Made by a program: the position numbers and the translations under genes. From Alphaproteobacteria bacterium (GTDB taxonomy: Bacteria > Pseudomonadota > Alphaproteobacteria > Sphingomonadales > Sphingomonadaceae), in NCBI GenBank assembly GCA_018828205.1, contig JAHJWA010000172.1, positions 1 through 9,637 of the forward strand: a stretch of DNA of 9,637 nucleotides, given 5' to 3'. Numbering within the stretch: position 1 is the first letter of the stretch; each line of letters opens with the position of its first letter. Below the pieces are notes generated by a model. It was not told the DNA's origin, did no database searches, and saw nothing but the letters and a program-made list of their open reading frames with translations. This document shows positions 1 through 6,623 of this stretch, piece by piece.

Positions 1-473
1 TCGCACAGCAGATAGGCCACCTTGGTGCGCGAATCGCGGCGCCCGAGATTGGCCATCCATTCGCGCGAGATCGCCGATTTGATCAGCGTCTCGCGGAACA
101 GCGCCTTGCCGATTCGCGGGCATTCGAAAATCACCTCGACCAGTTCTTGACAGTGGAAGACGCTCATCTCGCATTCGGAAATCGCCTGCACATTGTAGTC
201 GATCGAGGGCAGGAAAAGCCCGTCGAAATCGACCAGTTCGCCCGCGAAGAACAGGCCCACAGTCTGACGCCCGCCCCCGCCGACGATCTTGTGGCTGGCA
301 GCGATGCCCGAAACCAGCAGCGAGCAGGTCGTGGGACTGGTCCCGTCGCGCACCGAAAAGGCGCCGGGAGCCAATTGCCGGGATATGGTCTCGAGCGATG
401 CCAGCCTGGCTACATCGCTTTCACCCAATTCGGAATGTTTTCGCAATCGATCGATGAATTTTTGAAGCGACAC
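1..473 (-). CDS. Crp/Fnr-family transcriptional regulator, partial (C-terminus off the left edge)
   Basis: 157 codons are visible before the left edge cuts the gene. Residues about 25-125 look like a cyclic-nucleotide-binding-type beta-roll, with motifs LAPGAFSVRDG, SLLVSGIAASHKI, VGLFFAGELVDFDG and AISECEMSVF. These are followed by the dimerisation helix and the start of the DNA-binding part (WMANLGRRDSRTKVAYLLC, typical just before the helix-turn-helix in sphingomonad members). The recognition helix is not in the window. The start is GTG at 473: there is an in-frame TAA 27 bases upstream, no ATG between, and AAGGA (482-486) lies 8 bases before the GTG. The phosphate-binding Arg/Ser signature of true cAMP receptors is not evident, and the N-terminal four-Cys cluster of Fnr is absent. 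Cys50, 101, 108 and 118 are present but not in a recognised cluster. The ligand is unknown. The gene diverges from the c-di-GMP protein to its right. The family call is confident; the specific role is not known. Confidence 0.82.
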   Translation of the reverse strand, partial: MSLQKFIDRLRKHSELGESDVARLASLETISRQLAPGAFSVRDGTSPTTCSLLVSGIAASHKIVGGGGRQTVGLFFAGELVDFDGLFLPSIDYNVQAISECEMSVFHCQELVEVIFECPRIGKALFRETLIKSAISREWMANLGRRDSRTKVAYLLC

Positions 474-481
474 GCGGGTAT

Positions 482-486
482 TCCTT
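482..486 (-). promoter_or_regulatory. Ribosome binding site fixing the GTG start of the Crp/Fnr gene
   Basis: AAGGA on the minus strand, 8 bases before the GTG at 473. With the in-frame TAA just upstream, it leaves GTG as the only reasonable initiator. Confidence 0.6.
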
Positions 487-562
487 AATGCCGACCCTTA
501 GCGGTCCCGCGGGGCCCCCGACCAGTCAACGAGAAATTAACTTGTGCGGTATAGCCCATGTT

Positions 563-588
563 CATAGCATAGATCGTATACATAGCAT
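563..588. repeat. Two direct copies of CATAGCAT, 18 bp start to start
   Basis: CATAGCAT occurs at 563-570 and again at 581-588, separated by ten bases (AGATCGTATA) that include the palindrome GTATAC reading into the second copy. The repeat lies about 90 bases upstream of the Crp/Fnr start. It could be a paired regulator site. No known consensus is claimed. Confidence 0.4.
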
Positions 589-635
589 TGATTTACGGGC
601 GGGGCGTGGTATGGGTCGAAGTACCCTCGGCCTTA

Positions 636-665
636 TTGTTGGCCTATGCCGCAAGTGCTTAATAT
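636..665 (+). promoter_or_regulatory. Weak sigma70-like promoter candidate for the GGDEF-EAL gene
   Basis: TTGTTG at 636-641 and TAATAT at 660-665 with an 18-bp spacer. Both boxes match only partly, and the leader would be about 190 bases. This is a candidate only. Confidence 0.2.
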
Positions 666-862
666 CGCAGGCTAACCAAGAAGCAAGTTTCATGCTGCTC
701 GCAGGCAGCCATTTGGGGGTCCGGAAGGTGTGCAGAGTGTATCGGGCGTCTCTTTCGAGTCGCTAAAATCCGCGCAAGATCGCACACGTGCCCCCGCACC
801 GGCGCCTTTCTCTATCCCGTGCGAAGCAAAAACAATCGCACCGAAAAATAATCCGTTGCCAT

Positions 863-3115
863 ATGTGGAGCCAAAATTTGGAACCCGGGTCTCAAGAGGA
901 ACGCCTGCGCGGGCACCTCGCCTCCTCCTTCGACACCATCACCGCCCATGTTCGCTCCTCGCTCGACCGAATCGTCGCTCATTGCGCAGCGGAGTTCGAC
1001 ACCCCGATCTCGCTGGTCTCGGTGGCCAAGCCGAAGCATCTGCGGGTTCTGGCATCGGTCGGCATCGAACCGGGCGAATTTCCGCTCGAAACCTCGTTCT
1101 GCATCCATTCGATCCGCTCCGAGACGCCCCTTATCGTCGAGGACGCGCTGAAAGACCCGCGCTTCTGCGATAGCGAATTCTTCCATGGCGATCCCCCGAT
1201 CCGCTCCTACATGGGCTACCCGCTGCGGCATTCGGGCGGCTCCTACATCGGCGCGCTATGCATCATCGGCTGTCGCCCGAAGCGCTTCACCTCCCAGGAT
1301 CTCGCCAAGTTGCAAACCTTTGCCGGGGTCGTCGAGGATATCCTCGAACTGCACACGATCCACCTCGAAGGCCAGCAGCTGACCGAAGAAATCCAGCAAC
1401 AGAACCAGCGTCTACTCACCTCGAACCGGCTGTTGCGCCAAGCAGAAGACGTCGCCGAGATGGGTGCCTGGGAGCTGGAGATCGGCTCGCAGAAGCTCAA
1501 ATGGTCCGATGGCGCGCGCGCCATTTTCGACGGCGAGGGCGGTGACAGCATGTCGCTCGAGGATGCGCTGGCGCGCTACGAACGCGATGATCACGACCGA
1601 ATGCGCGAGCTGTTCGCCGGACTCATCGAAACGGGCGCGGCGTTCGATTTCGAGACCGACCTGTTCGTGCCCGGTGGCGGCACCAAGCGCGTCCGCATCG
1701 TCGCCGAGCGGATCGAGAACGACGGCCACCCCGCCCGCGTGGTGGGTATCCTGAAGGATGTCTCGAGGAGCTTCCAGGCCGACATGGCGCTGCGCCATGC
1801 CGCCGAGCACGACAGCCTGACCGGATTGCACAATCGGTTCGCCTTCGATCGCCTGCTCCAGCAGAGGCTCTCGGCGACCCGGGACCTGCGCGATACGGTC
1901 GCGGTGCTGCTGATCGATCTCGACGGCTTCAAGGACGTCAACGACGCGGTCGGGCATATCGTCGGCGACATCATCCTCGAGGAAGTCAGCGAACGGATTT
2001 CCCAGGCCACCCCCGATGGCGGCTTCGCGGCGCGCTGGGGCGGGGACGAATTCGCCATCGTCCTGCCCGCCGGGACCAGCAGCACCGAGGCCCAGGCGAT
2101 CGGTGACCATCTGATCGAGCAATTGCGCTACCGCTCCGAAATCTCCAACCATCTGATCGAGCTCGGCGCCACCGGTGGACTTGCGATCGGCAGGAGCGGA
2201 ACCAGCGTCAAGGAGCTGGTCCGGCGCGCCGACACCGCGCTCTACCACGGCAAGAAGCTCGATCCGGGCAAGGTCCATCTCTACGAGGCCGGTCTCGAGC
2301 AGACCAATCTCGCGCGCCAATACGCGCTCAACGAGGTGCGCACCGCAATCCGCGAGGACCGCATCTTCCCGGGTTACCAGCCGGTTGTCGAGCTGCGCAC
2401 CGGGCGCGTGGTCGGCTTTGAGGCGCTGATGCGGCTCAACAGCCGGAGCGGCCGCCGCATCACCGCCACCGAGGTCTTCCCCGCGCTGATCGATCCGACG
2501 CTGTCGCGCGAGGTCAGCAATTGCATGATCGAGCTGATCTCCGGCGAGTTCGAGGCGCTTTCGCGTTGCGTGCCCGCGCTCGATTTCATCAGCATCAACG
2601 CCAGCGAGGCGGATCTGCTCACGAGCGGCTTCGCCGAACAGCTGATGCGCCGGATGCGCGCGCGGAATGTGAACCTCTCGCAGGTCACGCTCGAAGTCAC
2701 CGAAACCATGCTGCTGGTGGACAACACGCAGGCCGTCCGGCGGGTGCTCACCGAATTGCGCGACAACGGCGTCAGCATCGCGCTCGACGATTTCGGCACC
2801 GGCTATTCCTCGCTCAGTCACTTGCGCGACTTTCCGATCGACAAGGTCAAGATCGACGGCAGCTTCATCCAGGCGATGGCCAGCGACCAGCAGGCCACCA
2901 AGATCGTCCGCGCGCTGATCGGGATGGCCAACAGCATGGGGCTGAGCGTCATCGCCGAAGGCGTCGAGACCGAGACCCAGAGCCGCCTGTTGCAGCAGAT
3001 GGGCTGCTCGCTCGGCCAGGGCTTCCTGTTCGGCCACGCCGAGGATCTGAGCCGGCTGATGCTGGGGCCGCATTGCAATTACAAACTTCAGACGGTCGCT
3101 TCGGCGGTCGCCTAG
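863..3115 (+). CDS. GAF-PAS-GGDEF-EAL cyclic-di-GMP turnover protein
   Basis: A soluble 750-residue sensor-effector with no membrane segment, so it should act in the cytoplasm. Residues about 25-165 are a GAF domain (FCIHSIRSETPLIVEDA, IRSYMGYPLR, YIGALCIIG). A Gln/Glu-rich coiled linker (about 170-195) leads to a PAS-like domain (about 195-315). The GGDEF domain (about 320-485) has Asp352 in LLIDLDGFK and an intact GGDEF at 393-397, so diguanylate cyclase activity is plausible. The RxxD inhibitory site expected five residues before GGDEF is absent. The EAL domain (about 500-745) keeps Glu520, Asn579, Glu611, Asp642, Asp643, Lys663 and Glu699, the set used by active c-di-GMP phosphodiesterases, so hydrolysis is also plausible. 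Which activity dominates, and the signal sensed by GAF/PAS, cannot be read from sequence. ATG 863 was chosen; the frame stays open upstream to 788. TTG 878 is an alternative, with GGAG (867-870) seven bases before it. The gene converges on malate synthase with a 3-base gap. Confidence 0.92.
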   Translation: MWSQNLEPGSQEERLRGHLASSFDTITAHVRSSLDRIVAHCAAEFDTPISLVSVAKPKHLRVLASVGIEPGEFPLETSFCIHSIRSETPLIVEDALKDPRFCDSEFFHGDPPIRSYMGYPLRHSGGSYIGALCIIGCRPKRFTSQDLAKLQTFAGVVEDILELHTIHLEGQQLTEEIQQQNQRLLTSNRLLRQAEDVAEMGAWELEIGSQKLKWSDGARAIFDGEGGDSMSLEDALARYERDDHDRMRELFAGLIETGAAFDFETDLFVPGGGTKRVRIVAERIENDGHPARVVGILKDVSRSFQADMALRHAAEHDSLTGLHNRFAFDRLLQQRLSATRDLRDTVAVLLIDLDGFKDVNDAVGHIVGDIILEEVSERISQATPDGGFAARWGGDEFAIVLPAGTSSTEAQAIGDHLIEQLRYRSEISNHLIELGATGGLAIGRSGTSVKELVRRADTALYHGKKLDPGKVHLYEAGLEQTNLARQYALNEVRTAIREDRIFPGYQPVVELRTGRVVGFEALMRLNSRSGRRITATEVFPALIDPTLSREVSNCMIELISGEFEALSRCVPALDFISINASEADLLTSGFAEQLMRRMRARNVNLSQVTLEVTETMLLVDNTQAVRRVLTELRDNGVSIALDDFGTGYSSLSHLRDFPIDKVKIDGSFIQAMASDQQATKIVRALIGMANSMGLSVIAEGVETETQSRLLQQMGCSLGQGFLFGHAEDLSRLMLGPHCNYKLQTVASAVA
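867..870 (+). promoter_or_regulatory. Possible ribosome binding site implying a TTG start at 878
   Basis: GGAG lies seven bases before the in-frame TTG at 878, while ATG 863 has no recognisable Shine-Dalgarno sequence. The true start may therefore be five codons downstream of the annotated one. The GAF domain is unaffected either way. Confidence 0.3.
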
Positions 3116-3118
3116 GCC

Positions 3119-5221
3119 CTACCCCGCCTTCTTGCGCGCCCGCCAGGCGTGGAGCAGCGGCTCGGTGTAGCCACTCGGCTGCGTGGTGCCTTCGAAGATC
3201 AGCGCCTTAGCCGCGCTGAACGCCGCGCCGTCCTTATTGGCGAGCAATGGTTCGTAGGTCGGATCGCCCGCATTCTGCGCGTCCACCTTGGCGGCCATGC
3301 GATCCAGCGAATCCCTTACCTGCTCCTCGCTCACCACGCCGTGGAGCAGCCAGTTGGCGATGTGCTGCGAGGAAATCCGCAAGGTGGCGCGGTCCTCCAT
3401 CAGCCCGACATCGTTGATATCGGGGACCTTGGAACAGCCCACCCCCTGGTCGATCCAGCGGACCACATAGCCGAGCAGGCCCTGGCAATTGTTGTCGAGC
3501 TCGTCGCGGATCTCTTCCTGCGACCAATTGACCCCCTCGGCGAGCGGGATGGTCAGCAGGTCATCGAGCCCGGGCACGTGGCCCAGCCCCTGCTGCAGTT
3601 CGAACACATCTTCGCGGTGGTAATGGATCGCGTGGAGCGTGGCCGCGGTCGGGCTCGGGACCCAGGCGGTGTTGGCCCCGGCGCGCAGATGGCCGATCTT
3701 CTCGATCATCATCTTGCCCATCAGATCGGGCGCAGCCCACATCCCCTTGCCGATCTGCGCGCGGCCCGAGAGGCCATGGCGCAGGCCTATGCCGACATTG
3801 CGCGCCTCATAGGCCTTGAGCCAGGGGCTGTCCTTCATCGCGCCCTTGCGCAGCATTGCGCCCGCCTGCATCGAGGTGTGGATCTCGTCGCCGGTGCGGT
3901 CGAGGAAGCCGGTGTTGATGAAGACGATGCGGTCCTTCACCGCATGGATACAGGCGGCCAGATTGGCGCTGGTGCGGCGCTCTTCGTCCATCACCCCGAC
4001 CTTCATCGTATGGCGCTGCAGGCCGAGCAGGTCTTCCACCGCATCGAAGAGATCGTTGGTGAAACCGCATTCCTCGGGCCCGTGCATCTTGGGTTTGACG
4101 ATATAGATCGAGCCGGCGCGGCTGTTGCCGAAGCGCGACTTGCCCGCCACGTCCAAAGCGCCGATCGCCCCGGTGACCATCGCATCCATCAGCCCCTCGG
4201 GGATGTCGTCGCCCGCGAACCGCATCGCGGGGGTGGTCATCAGATGGCCGACATTGCGCACGAACATCAGGCTGCGCCCCGGGAGGGTGAAGGCCTGCCC
4301 TTGCGGATCGGTGTAGCGGCGGTCACCGGCGAGCTGGCGGGTGACCGTCTTGCCACCCTTGGCGAAGCTTTCCTCCAGATCGCCGCGGATCACGCCCAGC
4401 CAGTTGCGATAGCCCAGCAGCTTGTCCTCGGCATCCACCGCCGCGACCGAATCTTCCAGATCGGCGATGGTGGTGAGCGCCGCCTCGAGCAGGACGTCGC
4501 TGATCCCGGCCTTGTCCTGCTGGCCCACCGGGCTCGTAGGATCGAACTGGACCTCGATATGCAGCCCGTTGTTGCGGAACAGCAGTGCATTCTCGCCCGC
4601 GGCGACGAACTGGCCGGGGTCGGCGAGCGGAATGCCGCGGTCCGGCGGCGAATCCAGCTGCGCCCAGCTCTTGCCCGCGGCGAGCGGCAGCGCCTGATCG
4701 AGAAAGCGCCGCGCCTCGGCGATCACCGCCCGGCCGCGCAATTCGTCATAGCCGCCGGGCTGCGCGGGCGGCGCATCGAGCGTGTCGGTGCCGTAGAAGG
4801 CGTCGTAGAGGCTGCCCCAGCGCGCATTGGCGGCGTTGAGCAGGAAGCGTGCGTTGAGGATCGGCACCACCAGCTGCGGGCCGGCCATGGTCGCGATCTC
4901 GGGATCGACATTCTCGGTGCCGATCTGGAAAGCGGCGGGTTCGGGAACGAGGTAGCCGATCTGCGACAGGAAGGCGCGATAGGCCCCGGCATCATGCGGC
5001 TGGCCGGCGCGGTCGCGATGCCAGTCGTCGATCTGCATCTGCAGCTCTTCGCGTTTCGCCAGCAGCGCGCGGTTGCGCGGTACGAAGGCGCCGAGCAGAT
5101 CGGCAAAGCCCGACCAGAAGGCTTCGGCATCGCGCCCGAGCGGCGTCAGCACCTCGGTCTCGAGGAATTGGGCCAGCGCGGTATCCACCTCGATACCGGC
5201 GCGCGTGGTGTAATCATTCAT
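3119..5221 (-). CDS. glcB: Malate synthase G
   Basis: Condenses glyoxylate and acetyl-CoA to malate and CoA in the cytosol; used in the glyoxylate shunt or glycolate/glyoxylate assimilation. The 700 residues are slightly shorter than E. coli GlcB (723) but include all parts: N-terminal clasp, TIM-barrel core (TIADLEDSVAAVDAEDK, residues 251-267; FVRNVGHLMTTPAMR; VMDEERRTSANLAACI; FLDRTGDEIHTSM) and the C-terminal plug (GVGCSKVPDINDVGLMEDR). By alignment from memory with E. coli GlcB, Arg322 matches catalytic Arg338, Glu413 and Asp441 match the Mg ligands Glu427 and Asp455, and Asp610 matches the catalytic base Asp631. Cys596 matches the reactive Cys617. The ATG at 5221 starts a typical N-terminus, although no strong Shine-Dalgarno is visible. 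No isocitrate lyase or glycolate oxidase gene is in the window. The gene is divergent from the M20-astA-astB operon and shares its upstream region. Confidence 0.97.
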   Translation of the reverse strand: MNDYTTRAGIEVDTALAQFLETEVLTPLGRDAEAFWSGFADLLGAFVPRNRALLAKREELQMQIDDWHRDRAGQPHDAGAYRAFLSQIGYLVPEPAAFQIGTENVDPEIATMAGPQLVVPILNARFLLNAANARWGSLYDAFYGTDTLDAPPAQPGGYDELRGRAVIAEARRFLDQALPLAAGKSWAQLDSPPDRGIPLADPGQFVAAGENALLFRNNGLHIEVQFDPTSPVGQQDKAGISDVLLEAALTTIADLEDSVAAVDAEDKLLGYRNWLGVIRGDLEESFAKGGKTVTRQLAGDRRYTDPQGQAFTLPGRSLMFVRNVGHLMTTPAMRFAGDDIPEGLMDAMVTGAIGALDVAGKSRFGNSRAGSIYIVKPKMHGPEECGFTNDLFDAVEDLLGLQRHTMKVGVMDEERRTSANLAACIHAVKDRIVFINTGFLDRTGDEIHTSMQAGAMLRKGAMKDSPWLKAYEARNVGIGLRHGLSGRAQIGKGMWAAPDLMGKMMIEKIGHLRAGANTAWVPSPTAATLHAIHYHREDVFELQQGLGHVPGLDDLLTIPLAEGVNWSQEEIRDELDNNCQGLLGYVVRWIDQGVGCSKVPDINDVGLMEDRATLRISSQHIANWLLHGVVSEEQVRDSLDRMAAKVDAQNAGDPTYEPLLANKDGAAFSAAKALIFEGTTQPSGYTEPLLHAWRARKKAG

Positions 5222-5298
5222 GGAAGCTGCTCACCCGGATTGGCGACCGCGCGGAAGGGCGGCCAGACACTAACGATTCCCGGGGAGGAGATGGCGCG

Positions 5299-5327
5299 CA
5301 TATGCCGGGCCAGCTCGCGCTTGGCAA
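5299..5327 (-). promoter_or_regulatory. Candidate glcB promoter
   Basis: Read on the minus strand, TTGCCA (5322-5327) and CATATG (5299-5304) are 17 bp apart and about 80 bp upstream of the glcB ATG. The -35 matches five of six consensus positions and the -10 only about three. The -35 falls inside the nested inverted repeat at 5308-5343, so a protein bound there could repress glcB. Confidence 0.22.
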
Positions 5328-5373
5328 GCGGGGCAAGCTGGCCGGGGTTGGACATGGCGCGTCTGGGGGTTAA
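5302..5373 (+). other. Possible 23-codon leader ORF upstream of the M20 hydrolase
   Basis: An ATG at 5302 opens a 23-codon frame beginning MPGQLALGKRGK and ending with TAA at 5371-5373. The purine-rich run GGGGAGGAG (5282-5290) lies 11 bases before it, a rather long spacing. The stop codon overlaps the AAGGG (5372-5376) that precedes the M20 ATG at 5385, so translation could be coupled. The frame spans the nested hairpin at 5308-5343. It has one arginine, so it does not resemble a classical arginine attenuator. Chance occurrence is quite possible. Confidence 0.2.
5308..5343. repeat. Nested inverted repeat in the glcB / M20-ast divergent region
   Basis: Outer arms GGCCAGCT (5308-5315) and AGCTGGCC (5336-5343) are perfect 8-bp complements. 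Within them, CGCTT (5318-5322) and AAGCG (5326-5330) form a second 5-bp stem with loop GGC. The element lies between two divergent starts, so it is more likely an operator or leader structure than a terminator; no T-run follows on either strand. Confidence 0.5.
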
Positions 5374-5384
5374 GGGCTTCGCCG

Positions 5385-6623
5385 ATGACAATGGATGCCC
5401 CCATCAAGGATATTCTCGCCCGGATCGATGGCGAAGCGATGCTCGCGCAGGTGCTCGACTGGGCCGCGGTCAACAGCGGCACCGCCAATCTCGCCGGTCT
5501 GGCGACGATGGCGGAGAAACTGGGCGCGGCCTTTGCGAAGCTTCCGGGCGAGGTCGAGCTGGTCGATCCCGCCGCGGTCACCGCGATCGCCGCCGACGGC
5601 AGCGAATTCGCCAAGCCGCACGGGCGCCACATGGTGCTGCGCGTCCGCCCCGATGCGCCGCGGCGCGTGGTGCTGACCGGGCATATGGATACGGTGTTCC
5701 CGGCGGATCACGCCTTCCAGTCGGTCGCATGGATCGACGATGCAACGATCAACGGTCCGGGCACCGCCGACATGAAGGGCGGGCTGTGCGTCCTGCTCCA
5801 CGCGCTGCAGGCCTTCGAACAGAGCGCGCAGGCCGGAGATCTCGGCTACGACGTGCTGATCAATTCGGACGAGGAAACCGGCAGCCTCGCCAGCCGCGGG
5901 CTGATCGAGGAACTCGCGCAGGGCAAATACGCCGCGCTGACCTACGAGCCCTCCGCGCTGCCCGATGGCACGCTCGCGCATGCGCGCGGCGGCACGGGCA
6001 ATTACTCGATCACCGTGCGCGGACTCTCGGCGCATGCCGGGCGCAACCCGCAGGACGGGCGCAACGCCATCGTCGCGGCCTCCGACCTGGTGCTGCGCCT
6101 CGCGGCGCTGGCGGGCGAGAACATCACCGTCAACCCGGCGAAGATCGAAGGCGGTGCGGCCAATAATGTCGTCCCCGATCTCGCCATCCTGCGCTTCAAC
6201 ATCCGCCCCAAGACGACCCAGGCGATGGAGCGCTTCGACGGCGAACTCGACGCGGTGCTGCGCGCGGTGGAAGCCGAGCACGAGGTGACCGCCTCGCGCC
6301 ATGGCGGCGTCACCCGCCCGCCCAAACCCGTCGATGCCCGCGCGCAGAAGCTGTTCGACCTCGTCCGCTCATGCGGCGCGCAACTGGGTCGCGAGATCGG
6401 CTGGCAGCCCACCGGCGGGGTCTGCGACGGCAACAACATCGCCGCCTGCGGTGTCCCGGTGGTCGACACCATGGGGGTGCGCGGCGGCAAGATCCATTCG
6501 CCCGAGGAATTCATGATCGTGCCCTCGCTGGTCGAGCGCGCCGCGCTGTCGGCGCTGGTGCTCGAGCGGCTGGCCGCGGGCGATCCGCTCGCGAGCGCCG
6601 CATCTGTCGGAGAACCTGCGTGA
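5385..6623 (+). CDS. M20-family zinc hydrolase, carboxypeptidase G2-like, in the ast operon
   Basis: A 412-residue metallohydrolase with the M20 catalytic domain split by a dimerisation domain (about 205-310). All metal and catalytic positions are present: His100 and Asp102 in LTGHMDTVFP, bridging Asp129 in GPGTADMKGG, general base Glu163 and zinc ligand Glu164 in INSDEETGS, Glu188 in YEPS, His217 in the dimer domain, and C-terminal zinc His371. The spacings 100-129, 129-163 and 164-188 equal those I recall for Pseudomonas carboxypeptidase G2 (112-141, 141-175, 176-200), an enzyme that cleaves N-acyl-glutamate bonds. No signal peptide is seen, so it is cytoplasmic. AAGGG (5372-5376) lies 8 bases before ATG 5385; ATG 5391 is an alternative. 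Its stop overlaps the astA start by 4 bases (GTGA). Inference: it may hydrolyse N-succinylglutamate, replacing AstE (a different family, M14-like). Succinylornithine, acylarginine or a peptide are other possible substrates. Confidence 0.9.
   Translation: MTMDAPIKDILARIDGEAMLAQVLDWAAVNSGTANLAGLATMAEKLGAAFAKLPGEVELVDPAAVTAIAADGSEFAKPHGRHMVLRVRPDAPRRVVLTGHMDTVFPADHAFQSVAWIDDATINGPGTADMKGGLCVLLHALQAFEQSAQAGDLGYDVLINSDEETGSLASRGLIEELAQGKYAALTYEPSALPDGTLAHARGGTGNYSITVRGLSAHAGRNPQDGRNAIVAASDLVLRLAALAGENITVNPAKIEGGAANNVVPDLAILRFNIRPKTTQAMERFDGELDAVLRAVEAEHEVTASRHGGVTRPPKPVDARAQKLFDLVRSCGAQLGREIGWQPTGGVCDGNNIAACGVPVVDTMGVRGGKIHSPEEFMIVPSLVERAALSALVLERLAAGDPLASAASVGEPA
6609..6612 (+). promoter_or_regulatory. 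Ribosome binding site fixing the GTG start of astA
   Basis: GGAG inside the last codons of the M20 gene, seven bases before GTG 6620. It selects this GTG over the longer open frame that extends upstream to 6371. Confidence 0.6.

Larger units (their letters stand above)
474..862. other. Divergent intergenic region, about 390 bp
   Basis: This is the longest stretch without a supported gene. It separates the minus-strand Crp/Fnr gene from the plus-strand c-di-GMP gene, so it should carry both promoters. It is visibly more AT-rich between about 530 and 680 than the flanking genes. It holds the direct repeat CATAGCAT at 563-570 and 581-588, and an imperfect GC-rich inverted repeat bounded by GGTC (503-506) and GACC (520-523). 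One weak sigma70-like pair is TTGTTG (636-641) with TAATAT (660-665). Short open frames in this stretch have no convincing start signals or protein-like composition, and I call no gene here. Confidence 0.6.

Noticed and set aside
147..766. Two plus-strand open frames over the Crp/Fnr gene and the intergenic region
   Set aside because: The first is antisense to the regulator; the second has no ribosome binding site and no protein-like composition.
764..769. TAAAAT as a -10 box upstream of the GGDEF-EAL gene
   Set aside because: No acceptable -35 sequence at 16-18 bp upstream; listed only as a single-box coincidence.
1412..3073. 553-codon open frame on the minus strand opposite the GGDEF-EAL gene
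   Set aside because: Complement shadow of a high-GC gene; low-complexity, Asp/Ala/Gly/His-rich composition, no domain, while the plus strand encodes intact GGDEF and EAL motifs.
3149..6166. 1005-codon open frame on the plus strand opposite glcB and into the M20 gene
   Set aside because: It covers the reverse complement of a full malate synthase G and then a wrong frame of the M20 gene, with repetitive Arg/Ala/Gly composition. Length is due to GC bias.
5385..6623. Calling the M20 gene argE, dapE or astE
   Set aside because: Family membership is clear but substrate is not; AstE belongs to a different fold family, and biosynthetic ArgE/DapE roles do not fit the astA-astB operon.
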